43,482 nt of DNA, taken from NCBI GenBank assembly GCA_029239785.1, contig JARBUG010000034.1, positions 1 to 43,482 of the forward strand, given 5' to 3'. A program made the translations under genes and the position numbers. Shown here piece by piece: positions 14,885-23,444 of the stretch (position 1 is its first letter; each line of letters opens with the position of its first letter). The stretch comes from Symbiobacteriaceae bacterium. Its GTDB lineage: Bacteria > Bacillota > Sulfobacillia > Symbiobacteriales > Symbiobacteriaceae. The notes beneath the pieces were generated by a model that made no database searches, was not told where the DNA came from, and saw only the letters and a program-made list of their open reading frames with translations.

Positions 14885-15826
14885 TTAGTGAGACTTGTGG
14901 CCCTCGCCATCCTTGGCGGGAATCAGGATCGAGGCCAGAATCGACACGGCCAGCACGCCGAAGACCACGCCCAGGGAGACCATGATCTCGATGTGGTACC
15001 ACTCGGCGATCAGCATCTTCACGCCGATGAAGCTGAGCACAACGGCCAGGCCGATCTTCAGGAAGCGGAAGAGCCCCATGATCCCGTCGAGCAGGAAGTA
15101 GAGCGACCGCAGGCCGAGAATGGCGAAGACGTTGGAAGTGAAGACGATGAACGGGTCCTTGGTGATGGCGAAAATCGCCGGAATCGAGTCGAGGGCGAAC
15201 ATGACGTCGGTCGTTTCGACCACGAGCAGGACGATGAAGAGCGGCGTCGCCTTCCAGGCGGTGCTGCCGGCTTCCTTCACAAAGAAGGACTCGCCATGAT
15301 ACTCGCTGGTGGTGGGGAAAAGCTTCTTAAACGCACCCACGATCGGGTTCTTATCGGGATCGGGTTCGCCATCTTCCTTGGAAATGCCCATCTTCACGCC
15401 GGTGAAGAGCAGGAAGGCGCCGAAGATATACATGACCCAGTGGAAGCGGGTAATCAGGGCCGTGCCGACACCAATCATGGCAGCACGCATGACCAGGGCG
15501 CCGATGATGCCCCAGAACAGCACGCGGTGCCGGTAGGCCGGGGCCACGACGAAGTACGAGAAGAGCATAATGAACACGAAGATATTGTCAACGCTCAGGG
15601 AGAACTCGATCAGGTAGCCGGTCAGGAACTCGAGGGCCGGGGCCGGACCCTTCGTCCACCAGACCAGGGCGTTGAAGACCAGGGCCATGGTAGCCCAGAT
15701 GGCCGTCCACATGGCGGCCTGCTTGGTGGTGACAGCCTTGGACTCCTTATGAGCGAGGCCCAGATCAATGCCAAGGCCGCTGACGACCATGACCGCAAAG
15801 ATCACCCAGAGAATAGTAGTGCTCAA
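14885..15826 (-). CDS. TerC/Alx-family integral membrane protein (probable metal exporter)
   Basis: 313 residues with about eight or nine hydrophobic segments. TerC-family marks are EFSLSVDNIFVFIMLFSYF with the two-residue acidic DN site, VLFWGIIGALVMRAAMI, and the second half repeat VVETTDVMFALDSIPAIFAITKDPFIVFTSNVFAILGLRSLYFLL. Alx/TerC proteins of this type are implicated in manganese export. The start is taken as TTG at 15826, with AAAGGGA about 11 bases upstream; no in-frame ATG lies nearby. It is 76 bp downstream of garR, with a hairpin in between, so it could be read from the aldarate operon or from its own promoter. No yybP-ykoY riboswitch is recognisable in the short gap. Confidence 0.88.
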   Translation of the reverse strand: MSTTILWVIFAVMVVSGLGIDLGLAHKESKAVTTKQAAMWTAIWATMALVFNALVWWTKGPAPALEFLTGYLIEFSLSVDNIFVFIMLFSYFVVAPAYRHRVLFWGIIGALVMRAAMIGVGTALITRFHWVMYIFGAFLLFTGVKMGISKEDGEPDPDKNPIVGAFKKLFPTTSEYHGESFFVKEAGSTAWKATPLFIVLLVVETTDVMFALDSIPAIFAITKDPFIVFTSNVFAILGLRSLYFLLDGIMGLFRFLKIGLAVVLSFIGVKMLIAEWYHIEIMVSLGVVFGVLAVSILASILIPAKDGEGHKSH

Positions 15827-15852
15827 ATTATTGTCGTCCCTTTCTTAGTGGC

Positions 15853-15882
15853 GGCACCGGCCGAAAATAACCGGCCGGTGCC
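15853..15882. other. Stem-loop between garR and the TerC gene
   Basis: An 11-bp perfect stem, GGCACCGGCCG (15853-15863) with CGGCCGGTGCC (15872-15882), closes an 8-base loop. No U-run follows on either strand, so it would be at best a partial terminator for the garR transcript or a transcript-stabilising stem. Confidence 0.6.
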
Positions 15883-15902
15883 TGTTCGCGTAGATCTACA
15901 GG

Positions 15903-16799
15903 TTAGCCCTGCTTCTTCACTTCGACCTGGGCCAGCTTCTCGTAGTGGCGGATGATGGCGCCGTGGTCGAGGTCGCCCATGCCGTCGACCCGCAGGGCCT
16001 GCATGGTCTCCATGATCTGGGCGGTCAGCGGCAGGGGCACGCCGACTTCGTGGCCGACAGAGATGGCGTTGGCAAGGTCCTTGATGTGCAGGTTGATGCG
16101 GAAGCCGGGGTTGAACTTGCGGGCCAGGGCCAGGGGCACCTTGGCGTCCATGACGGTGCTGCCGGCGAGGCCGCCGCGAATCGCCTTGTAGACCAGTTCG
16201 GGGTCGACGCCGGCCTTGGTCGCCAGGACCATGGCCTCGGAGACGGCGGCGATGTTGAGCGCCACGACGATCTGGTTGGCCAGCTTGGTGACGTTGCCGG
16301 CGCCAATGTCGCCGCAGCGGACGACGGAGGCGCCCATGCACTTCAGAATCGGCTCGGCCCGGTCAAAGTCTTCCTGGCGGCCGCCGACCATGAACGAGAG
16401 GGTGCCGTCGATCGCCTTGGGCTCGCCGCCGCTGACCGGGGCGTCCATGAAGAAGATGCCCTTGGCTTCCAGCGCCTTGCCCACTTCGCGGGAGACCATG
16501 GGGTCGATGGAGCTCATGTCGACCACGAGCTTGCCGGGGGCGGCGCCCTCGATGGCGCCGTTGGCGCCAAGCACGGCGGCCTTCACGTGCGGGGAGTTCG
16601 GCACCATGATCAGGGTGATGTCGCACTTGGCGGCCACTTCGGCGGGGCTGGCGGCGGCTTCAGCCTTGCCGGTCTCCACTAACTCGGCCATGGGGGCGGC
16701 GTTCACATCATATACAACCAGTTCGTAGCCAGCCTTGACCAGGTTCCTGGCCATCGGCTTGCCCATAATACCAAGGCCGATAAATCCAATCTTGCTCAT
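15903..16799 (-). CDS. garR: Tartronate semialdehyde reductase (2-hydroxy-3-oxopropionate reductase)
   Basis: 298-residue beta-hydroxyacid dehydrogenase reducing tartronate semialdehyde to D-glycerate with NAD(P)H. It has the N-terminal Rossmann motif IGFIGLGIMGKPMARNL, the substrate loop MDAPVSGGEPKAIDGTLSFM and the catalytic lysine in GAGNVTKLANQ (Lys172). The C-terminal helical domain has FNPGFRINLHIKDLANA. Length matches GarR/GlxR. ATG start with GAGGAG nine bases upstream. It is the last gene of the aldarate operon, consuming the aldehyde expected from the 5-keto-4-deoxyglucarate cleavage step; the product goes to GarK. 3-hydroxyisobutyrate dehydrogenase is the nearest alternative, made unlikely by gudD and garK in the same operon. 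Confidence 0.92.
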   Translation of the reverse strand: MSKIGFIGLGIMGKPMARNLVKAGYELVVYDVNAAPMAELVETGKAEAAASPAEVAAKCDITLIMVPNSPHVKAAVLGANGAIEGAAPGKLVVDMSSIDPMVSREVGKALEAKGIFFMDAPVSGGEPKAIDGTLSFMVGGRQEDFDRAEPILKCMGASVVRCGDIGAGNVTKLANQIVVALNIAAVSEAMVLATKAGVDPELVYKAIRGGLAGSTVMDAKVPLALARKFNPGFRINLHIKDLANAISVGHEVGVPLPLTAQIMETMQALRVDGMGDLDHGAIIRHYEKLAQVEVKKQG

Positions 16800-16890
16800 A
16801 TTCGTGGACTCCTCTCGGTGTGTGTTGCTCTATTTGCAACGGAGCTGCGGAAGACCCACGCTCCGGAGTTGTCAAAGGCGGGTTAGGGAA

Positions 16891-16916
16891 GGCGGCGGGC
16901 CCGGGGGTCCGCCGCC
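16891..16916. other. GC-rich stem-loop between tctC and garR
   Basis: GGCGGCGG (16891-16898) pairs with CCGCCGCC (16909-16916) around a 10-base loop. No U-run. It lies 20 bp beyond the stop of the binding-protein gene, as does the stem after the oligosaccharide-binding-protein gene at 5272-5302, and may protect the tctC part of the transcript. Confidence 0.55.
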
Positions 16917-16935
16917 GCTGTTGGTTGTGAACGGA

Positions 16936-17982
16936 TTACTGGAGCTTGATGTCCAGGTCCTTGATGATCTTGGTGTAGTCACCGTAGGCCTGGGTCATGA
17001 AGGAGCCAAAGTCCTTGGCGTTCTGGTACATGATCGGCTGGTACAGGTCGCCCATGGCCTTCTTGAAGTCGGCGTCGTCGGCGATCTGCTTCATGACACC
17101 TTCGTAGTAAGCGATGATCTCAGGAGCGGTGCCCTTGGCAACGGCGATGCCCTTCACAGAGCCCCAGGTGGAGAAGTTGACGCCCTGCTCCTTGAGGGTC
17201 TGGACGTCGGGCAGGGAGGGGTCACGCTCGGGAAGCGCCACGCCGATGACACGCAGACGGCCGGACTTGACGTGCGGCATCACCTCGGCGGGATGGCCGC
17301 CGCCGATCATGGTCTGGGCGCCGACGAGGGCGGTGATGGCCTGGGAGCCACCCTGGTGGGGAACCGGGGTCACCTTGATGCCGGCAACCTTGGCGATGCC
17401 GCGCATGACGATATCCTGGGCGCCGGCAGCGGTGGCGACGGCGGCGGTGACGGGCTTCTCGGGGTTCTTCTTGGCCCAGTCAACGACGTCCTTGAGGTTC
17501 TTGAACTCAGAGGCGGCGGGGACGGCGACCAGGACGGAGTGGACGGACATACGGGCGACCGGCAGGAGGTCCTTGAAGACATCCACGTTGGTCTGGCGGA
17601 GCTGGGGAACGACCAGGTCTTCGCCGGAGCCATAGCCCATCATGAGGGTGTAGCCATCGGCAGCGCCGCGGACGACGCTCTCACGGCCTTCGAAGCCGCC
17701 GGCGCCGGACTTGTTGACAACGACGAGGCCCTGCTTGACGTACTTGGGCCACACCTTCTCGATCGCACGGGCGAGCAGGTCGGTGGAGCCGCCGGCGGAG
17801 TAGGGAACCATCAGGGTGACCTGCTTGGTCGGCTCCCAGGTCTTCGCGGCCGGAGCCGGGGTCTGGGTCTGGGTGGGAACCGGGGTGGTGGGCGTGGGCT
17901 CAGTCTTGGGCTTGGCCCCGCCACAGGCGGTCAGGAGGGCGGCGGTGAGTACGAGAGCAGCCCATGTGCGAATGCGACGCAT
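16936..17982 (-). CDS. tctC: TctC-type substrate-binding lipoprotein of tripartite tricarboxylate (TTT) transporter
   Basis: 348 residues. The signal peptide ends with the lipobox LLTAC (Cys20), followed by a TP-rich linker tethering the receptor to the membrane. TctC/Bug features are QVTLMVPYSAGGSTDLLAR, VVNKSGAGGFEGRESV, and GYTLMMGYGSGED; the first loop and the Asp in STD normally contact a carboxylate. TTT receptors bind carboxylic acids. Its place inside a glucarate operon indicates an aldarate (glucarate or galactarate) ligand; this is inference. ATG start with AAGGGGGA upstream. 29 bp after tctA, so the receptor gene is last of the three transporter genes. Confidence 0.92.
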   Translation of the reverse strand: MRRIRTWAALVLTAALLTACGGAKPKTEPTPTTPVPTQTQTPAPAAKTWEPTKQVTLMVPYSAGGSTDLLARAIEKVWPKYVKQGLVVVNKSGAGGFEGRESVVRGAADGYTLMMGYGSGEDLVVPQLRQTNVDVFKDLLPVARMSVHSVLVAVPAASEFKNLKDVVDWAKKNPEKPVTAAVATAAGAQDIVMRGIAKVAGIKVTPVPHQGGSQAITALVGAQTMIGGGHPAEVMPHVKSGRLRVIGVALPERDPSLPDVQTLKEQGVNFSTWGSVKGIAVAKGTAPEIIAYYEGVMKQIADDADFKKAMGDLYQPIMYQNAKDFGSFMTQAYGDYTKIIKDLDIKLQ

Positions 17983-18011
17983 GCTGAGAATCCCCCTTGA
18001 GAGTGGTGAGT

Positions 18012-19508
18012 CTAGGCGGTGCGGGTCCGGTTCCGGAAGAACTTGACGACCTGGCTGAGCACCATCACGGCGAAAATGCCCAGCAGGGTGGCCGAAATCG
18101 GCCGATCGACCACGAAAATCGACAGGCTGCCGTTGGAGATGAGCAGCGACTGGCGAAGTGCGTTTTCGATCATCGGCGCCAGAACAAAGGCCATCGGCAG
18201 GGGGCCCACCTCAAACTTGAACTTCTTGAGGAGGTATCCGACCACACCGAAGAAGAGCAGCGAGAAGATGTCGGTCACGTTGTTGGCGATGGAGAAGACG
18301 CCAACCGTGGTGAAAAGGACGACCACCGGACCCAGGATGCTGAACGGCACCCGGAGCAGCTGAACCCACAGGCCGACGAGCGGCAGGTTGAGCGCCAGCA
18401 GCATGGCGTTGCCGATATACATGGAGGCGGTGACGCCCCAGAAGACATCGGGGTGCTCGGTAATCAGGAAGGGGCCGGGCTGAATGCCCTGAATCAGCAG
18501 GGCGGCGTAGATCATGGCGATCGAGGCGTTGGCCGGAATGCCCAGGGTCATCAGCGGAATGAACGAGGCGCTGGAGGCGGCGTTGTTGGCCGACTCGGGG
18601 CCGGCGACACCGGCGATGGCGCCTTCGCCGAACTCCTCGGGCTTCTTGGAGAGCCGCTTCTCGAGGCCGTAGGAGGCGAGCGAGGAGAGGACGGCGCCGC
18701 CGCCCGGCAGCACGCCGACGACGAAGCCCAGCACGGAGCCACGGAAGATGGCCCACTTCGACTCGGCCCAGTCCTGGAGCGTCGGCCAGAGGCGGCCGAC
18801 CTTGGTGGTCACGATCTGACCGGCTTCGGTCTGCTCGAGGTTGTAGAAGATCTCGCCGAGGCCGAAGATGCCCATGGCCAGGGTGACGAAGTCGAAGCCG
18901 CTCTGCAGATGGGTAGTGCCGAGCGTGAAGCGGACGTTGCCGGTGACCGGGTCAAGGCCGACGGCGGCAAAGAGCAGGCCCAGGGCCAGGGTGATCATGC
19001 CCTTGACGATGGAGCTGCCAGACAGGAAGACCGCCAGCAGCAGGCCGACCAGGGTCAGGGAGAAGTACTCGGGCGGGCCGAACTTCAGGGCGAACTCGGC
19101 CAGGGGCGGGGCGACGAAGGTGAGGCCCAGCACGCCGATGGTGCCGGCGATGAAGGAGCCGATGGCGGCGATACCCAGGGCGGCGCCGGCCCGGCCCTTG
19201 AGGGCCATCTTATAACCGTCCAGCGAGGTGACGACCGAGGCCGCCTCGCCGGGCAGGTTGAGGAGGATCGAGGTGGTGGAGCCGCCGTACATGGCGCCGT
19301 AGTAGATGCCGGCCAGGAAGATGACCGCCGTGGCCGGGTCACCGATCTTGTAGATCATGGGGAGCAGCAGAGAGATGGTCGCCGCAGGGCCGAGGCCGGG
19401 CAGTACGCCGACTGCGGTGCCCAGGAGGGCGCCCACGAAGGCGAAGAGCAGGTTCATGGGGGCGATTGCCACCCCGAGGCCCTGGATCAGGCCGTTAATC
19501 GTCTCCAT
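18012..19508 (-). CDS. tctA: TctA-type large membrane subunit of TTT transporter
   Basis: 498-residue permease with 11-12 hydrophobic segments. Characteristic stretches are [20 protein letters not shown] (the first conserved GxLPGxGP motif), [26 protein letters not shown] with the PGEAASV loop, and the second-half repeat [20 protein letters not shown]. It carries out ion-driven uptake together with TctB and the TctC receptor. ATG start with AGGAGGT nine bases upstream. Placed between tctB (15-bp gap) and tctC. Confidence 0.95.
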   Translation of the reverse strand: METINGLIQGLGVAIAPMNLLFAFVGALLGTAVGVLPGLGPAATISLLLPMIYKIGDPATAVIFLAGIYYGAMYGGSTTSILLNLPGEAASVVTSLDGYKMALKGRAGAALGIAAIGSFIAGTIGVLGLTFVAPPLAEFALKFGPPEYFSLTLVGLLLAVFLSGSSIVKGMITLALGLLFAAVGLDPVTGNVRFTLGTTHLQSGFDFVTLAMGIFGLGEIFYNLEQTEAGQIVTTKVGRLWPTLQDWAESKWAIFRGSVLGFVVGVLPGGGAVLSSLASYGLEKRLSKKPEEFGEGAIAGVAGPESANNAASSASFIPLMTLGIPANASIAMIYAALLIQGIQPGPFLITEHPDVFWGVTASMYIGNAMLLALNLPLVGLWVQLLRVPFSILGPVVVLFTTVGVFSIANNVTDIFSLLFFGVVGYLLKKFKFEVGPLPMAFVLAPMIENALRQSLLISNGSLSIFVVDRPISATLLGIFAVMVLSQVVKFFRNRTRTA

Positions 19509-19523
19509 CGCGGTGGCACCTCC

Positions 19524-19976
19524 TTAGATCGGCAGAATGCCCGCAGGCACCTGCACGTTGAGTAGTTTGCTGAACAGAAGCCACATGGCCAGCGTAGTAA
19601 CCACGGCGATGATGGCGGCCTTCACCGGCTTTTCACGCTCGATGATGAACTGCCACGACAGCATAAAGACCAGGGTGGAGAGGAGATAACCGGCCTCGTC
19701 CATGATGAAGGCATAGGCGAAGACCACGGCGGCGGCCAGCAGGGGCTTCAGCCAGCCGCGGGCCTCCCAGAAAGGCCGGGGGTCGGGGTCCTGGCCCAGG
19801 GCGCCGAGCAGCCAGAGGAAGCTGGCGACGAACAGAACGGCGCTGGCAAGCAGGGGCATGAATCCGGCGGCGGGCAACTGCATGCTGCCAAGCTTCAGGG
19901 TGAAGATCGAGTATTGGCCGGTGGTGACGCTCAAGATCATAAGGAAGAGTGCCGCGATGCGCTCGTACTTTTTCAC
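19524..19976 (-). CDS. tctB: TctB-type small membrane subunit of TTT transporter
   Basis: 150 residues with four predicted membrane helices (IAALFLMILSVTTGQYSIFTL, LLASAVLFVASFLWLLGAL, LLAAAVVFAYAFIMDEAGYLL, AAIIAVVTTLAMWLLFSKLL). The DEAGYLLST segment and overall length are usual for TctB. The start is GTG at 19976 with AGGGGTG about 11 bases upstream. First of the three transporter genes, 34 bp after garK. Confidence 0.9.
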   Translation of the reverse strand: MKKYERIAALFLMILSVTTGQYSIFTLKLGSMQLPAAGFMPLLASAVLFVASFLWLLGALGQDPDPRPFWEARGWLKPLLAAAVVFAYAFIMDEAGYLLSTLVFMLSWQFIIEREKPVKAAIIAVVTTLAMWLLFSKLLNVQVPAGILPI

Positions 19977-20010
19977 AGTCTAGATTCACCCCTTGTTGTT
20001 TAAGGGAGCT

Positions 20011-21147
20011 TTAGCGAAGGCCAATGCGGGCGAGCCGGAGCGCACGTTCCGTGGCGTCTTCCACCAGTTCGGGGCCCCGTTCCAGGGCCTCGGCCAGCGG
20101 CATGGGGCCGGGTACGATGCTGCAGGCGGCGTCGATGCCGACTTCGTAGATCTCTTGATAGCTGCGGCCCAGGCCGCCGGAGATGCAGATGACGGGCACA
20201 CCGTGAACCTTGGCCGCCCGGGCCACGCCCATGGGCGTTTTGCCGCGCACGGTCTGGAAGTCGGTGCCGCCTTCGCCCGTGAGGACCATGGCGGAGCCCT
20301 CGCACCGGCCGGTCAGGCCCACCGCATCGACCACGATTTCCACGCCACGGCGGAGCGTGGCGCCCAGGAAGGCCATGAGTCCGGCGCCCAGGCCGCCGGC
20401 GGCGCCGGCGCCCGGCACCTGCTCCACATCCTGACCCAGGTCGCGGCGGATGATTGCGGCGAAGTGCTGGAGGTTTTGGTCGAGGGTGGCTACCATTTCG
20501 GGCGTGGCGCCCTTCTGGGGGCCAAAGACGGCGGCGGCGCCCCGCTCGCCGGTCATGGGGTTATCTACGTCGCACGCCACGGTGATGGCGAAGTTCTTCA
20601 GGCGGGCATCAAGGCCGCTGATGTCGATGCGGTCGAGGTTCGCCAGGGCGCCGCCCCCGTGGGGGAGGTCGTGCCCGGCGGCGTCAAGGAGCCGGGCGCC
20701 CAGGGCCTGCGCCATGCCGGCGCCGCCGTCGTTGGTGGCGCTGCCGCCGATGCCGATGATCAGCCGGCGGGCGCCCTGTTCCAGGGCCAGGCGAATCAGT
20801 TCGCCGGTGCCGTAGGTGGTGGTCAGGAGCGGGTTGCGGCGGTCCGCCGGCACCAGCGGGAGGCCGGAAGCCTGCGCCATTTCGATGACCGCCGTCTCGC
20901 CGTCGCCCATGAGGCCGAAGGTGGCAGTAACGGGCTCGCCCAGGGGGCCGGTGACGGTGGCCTGAATCAGCCGGCCGCCGGTGGCGTCGACCATGGCCTG
21001 CACGGTACCCTCGCCGCCGTCGGCCATGGGCACCAGGTCCAGTTCGGCCTGCGGGAAGACCCGCCGGGCGCCCCGGCCCATCGCCTCAGCAACCTCGGCG
21101 GCGGTCATGCAGCCCTTGTAGGAGTCCGGTGCGATAATGATCCGCAT
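20011..21147 (-). CDS. garK: Glycerate 2-kinase (GarK/GlxK family)
   Basis: 378-residue kinase phosphorylating D-glycerate to 2-phosphoglycerate, which feeds lower glycolysis. Family marks are the start MRIIIAPDSYKGCMTAAEVAEAM, PMADGGEGTVQAMVDATGG, IIGIGGSATNDGGAGMAQALG, and GAAGGLGAGLMAFLGA. Length equals typical bacterial GarK/GlxK. ATG start with GGAGG upstream. It lies 15 bp after the regulator gene and 34 bp before tctB. In the pathway it uses glycerate made by GarR. Confidence 0.95.
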   Translation of the reverse strand: MRIIIAPDSYKGCMTAAEVAEAMGRGARRVFPQAELDLVPMADGGEGTVQAMVDATGGRLIQATVTGPLGEPVTATFGLMGDGETAVIEMAQASGLPLVPADRRNPLLTTTYGTGELIRLALEQGARRLIIGIGGSATNDGGAGMAQALGARLLDAAGHDLPHGGGALANLDRIDISGLDARLKNFAITVACDVDNPMTGERGAAAVFGPQKGATPEMVATLDQNLQHFAAIIRRDLGQDVEQVPGAGAAGGLGAGLMAFLGATLRRGVEIVVDAVGLTGRCEGSAMVLTGEGGTDFQTVRGKTPMGVARAAKVHGVPVICISGGLGRSYQEIYEVGIDAACSIVPGPMPLAEALERGPELVEDATERALRLARIGLR

Positions 21148-21162
21148 GGGCTTATCCTCCCC

Positions 21163-21942
21163 TTACTCCACCGTCGGCACGGCGGACGGCATGGCAACCG
21201 GTACACTCTGGTTGGCTTCCATCTTTTCCTTCGCCCGCGTCAGCCGGTCAGAGACCCGGCGCAGGTGCTTGACCATCGCCGCCCGGGCATCATCGGCCCG
21301 CTGCTCCACAATGGCCCGCATGATGTCATCATGTTCCTTGCGCAGCGCTTTGATGCGGTCCGGCTCGTGGTAGAGCGAGAGCGTGGTGGCGACCAGTTGC
21401 TGCCGGTTGAGGTCGGTCAGCGACACCATCACCTTTAGCAGGATCGGATTGCCCGTCGCTTCCGCGACCACGAAGTGGAACTGGTAGTCCTCTTCGGCAG
21501 CGACGCCACGGGTGTCGTAGGCCTCACAAAGCCGGCTGAAAGCATCTTCAATCTTCTGGGCCTGCTCGGGCGTCCGGCGGAGGGCGGCCAGGTACGCGGC
21601 CTCCCCCTCAATCGCCGTCCGCAGTTCGATGATGTCGTGCAGGTTCTGCTGCTCAGTCATCAGGAACAGGGCCATGGCCTGGCTGGGCGTTTCGCCGGGC
21701 CCCCCCGGGACCGATTTGCGCAGGTAGATGCCCGAGCCGGGCAACACTTCGACCACGCCGGCCTGGGTCAGAACGGTAAGCGCCTGGCGCAGGGTGGGGC
21801 GCCCGACCCCGAAGGCCGTGGCCAGGTCCCGCTCGGAGGGGAGACGGTCACCCGGCTGCAACTCACCTTTGCGTACCATGTCAGCCAGTTGCCTCACAAT
21901 ATCTTCATAAGCACGGGTTCGCTTAACGGGTCGGATCGCCAT
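21163..21942 (-). CDS. GntR-family (FadR/FCD subfamily) transcriptional regulator
   Basis: 259 residues. The N-terminal winged helix-turn-helix (residues about 9-75) shows VRKGELQPGDRLPSERDLATAFGVGRPTLRQALTVL, and the C-terminal FCD all-helical ligand domain shows ELRTAIEGEAAYLAALR, DYQFHFVVAEATGNPILLKVM and ALRKEHDDIMRAI. Asp and His residues in the FCD part usually hold a metal that binds carboxylate effectors. It is encoded inside the operon between gudD and garK, so it probably controls its own operon, with an aldarate or a pathway intermediate as inducer. The FadR-type palindrome at 24461-24477 is the likely site. ATG start with AGGGGTGA upstream. Confidence 0.92.
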   Translation of the reverse strand: MAIRPVKRTRAYEDIVRQLADMVRKGELQPGDRLPSERDLATAFGVGRPTLRQALTVLTQAGVVEVLPGSGIYLRKSVPGGPGETPSQAMALFLMTEQQNLHDIIELRTAIEGEAAYLAALRRTPEQAQKIEDAFSRLCEAYDTRGVAAEEDYQFHFVVAEATGNPILLKVMVSLTDLNRQQLVATTLSLYHEPDRIKALRKEHDDIMRAIVEQRADDARAAMVKHLRRVSDRLTRAKEKMEANQSVPVAMPSAVPTVE

Positions 21943-21991
21943 AATTGGTCACCCCTGTGCATAAGCCGCATCCGATGCCAGGCCGTTCACA

Positions 21992-23332
21992 TTACCGGAC
22001 CAGGCAGGGACGCTTGTTGTTGAACTTCCAACCGGGAATCAGATACTGCATGGCCATGGCGTCGTCACGGGCGCCCAGCCCCATGCTCAGGTACAACTGG
22101 TGGGCCTTTTCAACCTGCTCCATATCGATCTCGACGCCCAGGCCGCCCCGTTCGGGAACCGCCACGAGGCCGCCTTCAATCTTGAAGGGCTCACGGGTCA
22201 GGCGCTGGCCATCCTGCCAGATCCAGTGGGTGTCAATCGCCGTGATCTTGCCCGGGGCGGCCGCAGCCACGTGGGTGAACATCGCCAGCGAAATGTCGAA
22301 GTGGTTGTTGGAGTGCGAACCCCAGGTCCGGCCCCATTCGTGGCACATCTGCGCCACACGCACCGAGCCCTGCATCGTCCAGAAGTGCGGGTCGGCCAGG
22401 GGAATATCGACGGAGTTCAGCTGAATCGCGTGGCCCATTTCACGCCAGTCGGTGGCGATCATGTTGGTGGCGGTCGGCAGGCCGGTCGCCCGGCGGAACT
22501 CGGCCATCACTTCACGGCCGGAGTAGCCATTCTCGGCACCGCAGGGGTCTTCGGCGTAGGCCAGCACGTGGTACTGGTTCTTACAGAGCCGAATCGCCTC
22601 TTCCAGCGACCAGGCGCCGTTGGGGTCCAGCGTAATGCGGGCCTGCGGGAACCGCTCGTGCAGGGCGGTAACCGCTTCGATCTCCTGCTCGCCGGGCAGC
22701 ACGCCGCCCTTCAACTTGAAGTCGTTGAAGCCGTAGCGGTCGTGAGCCGCTTCAGCCAGCCGCACGATTTCGGCCGGGGTCAGGGCCTCTTCATGGCGGA
22801 TGCGGAACCAGTCGTTGTCGGCGTCAGGCTCGCTCCGGTAGGCCAGGTCGGTCCGGTTCCGGTCGCCGATGTAGAAAAGGTAGCCGAGCATTTCGACGGC
22901 GTCACGCTGCTGGCCATCGCCGAGCAGGGCGGCCACAGGCACGTTCAGGAACTGGCCCAGCAGGTCGAGCAGGGCGGCTTCCACGGCGGTTACGGCGTGG
23001 ATGGTAATGCGCAGGTCAAAGGTCTGGTTGCCGCGGCCGGCGCTGTCACGGTCGGCAAACTGCTGGCGCATGGCCAGGAGGATGTTGTGGTAAGTGCCGA
23101 TCGATTTGCCGATGATCAGGGCCCGGGCATCTTCCAGCGTCTGCCGGATCTTTTCGCCGCCGGGCACTTCGCCGACGCCCGTGTGGCCGGCGTTATCCTT
23201 GAGGATGACGATGTTCCGGGTGAAGAAAGGGCCGTGGGCGCCGCTGAGGTTGAGAAGCATGCTATCGTGACCCGCAACCGGAATGACGAGCATTTCGGTA
23301 ATGATCGGGGTGCCAGAAGTTACGTTGTTCAC
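21992..23332 (-). CDS. gudD: Glucarate dehydratase
   Basis: 446-residue enolase-superfamily dehydratase converting D-glucarate (and L-idarate) to 5-keto-4-deoxy-D-glucarate. The sequence closely follows the E. coli enzyme from memory: [47 protein letters not shown] (catalytic Lys-x-Lys), [14 protein letters not shown] and [11 protein letters not shown] (metal ligands), [12 protein letters not shown] (catalytic His) and the C-terminal [17 protein letters not shown]. The frame is open 19 codons upstream, but GTG at 23332 has GGAG seven bases before it and gives exactly the length of E. coli GudD. It is second in the operon, 112 bp after the DapA-family gene and 49 bp before the regulator. Confidence 0.96.
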   Translation of the reverse strand: MNNVTSGTPIITEMLVIPVAGHDSMLLNLSGAHGPFFTRNIVILKDNAGHTGVGEVPGGEKIRQTLEDARALIIGKSIGTYHNILLAMRQQFADRDSAGRGNQTFDLRITIHAVTAVEAALLDLLGQFLNVPVAALLGDGQQRDAVEMLGYLFYIGDRNRTDLAYRSEPDADNDWFRIRHEEALTPAEIVRLAEAAHDRYGFNDFKLKGGVLPGEQEIEAVTALHERFPQARITLDPNGAWSLEEAIRLCKNQYHVLAYAEDPCGAENGYSGREVMAEFRRATGLPTATNMIATDWREMGHAIQLNSVDIPLADPHFWTMQGSVRVAQMCHEWGRTWGSHSNNHFDISLAMFTHVAAAAPGKITAIDTHWIWQDGQRLTREPFKIEGGLVAVPERGGLGVEIDMEQVEKAHQLYLSMGLGARDDAMAMQYLIPGWKFNNKRPCLVR

Positions 23333-23444
23333 AGTGACACTCCATTTACTGTGTAGTAATGCCAGGTGTTTCTTAGCCCCTCTCGGCATGGGCCGGTCGA
23401 GATTAGGCCCACGCCTGACGGGTTACGGCACCCATTGAGGGTGC

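Noticed and set aside
15827..15902. yybP-ykoY manganese riboswitch before the TerC gene
   Set aside because: The gap is only 76 bp and shows a single simple stem, not the conserved riboswitch core.
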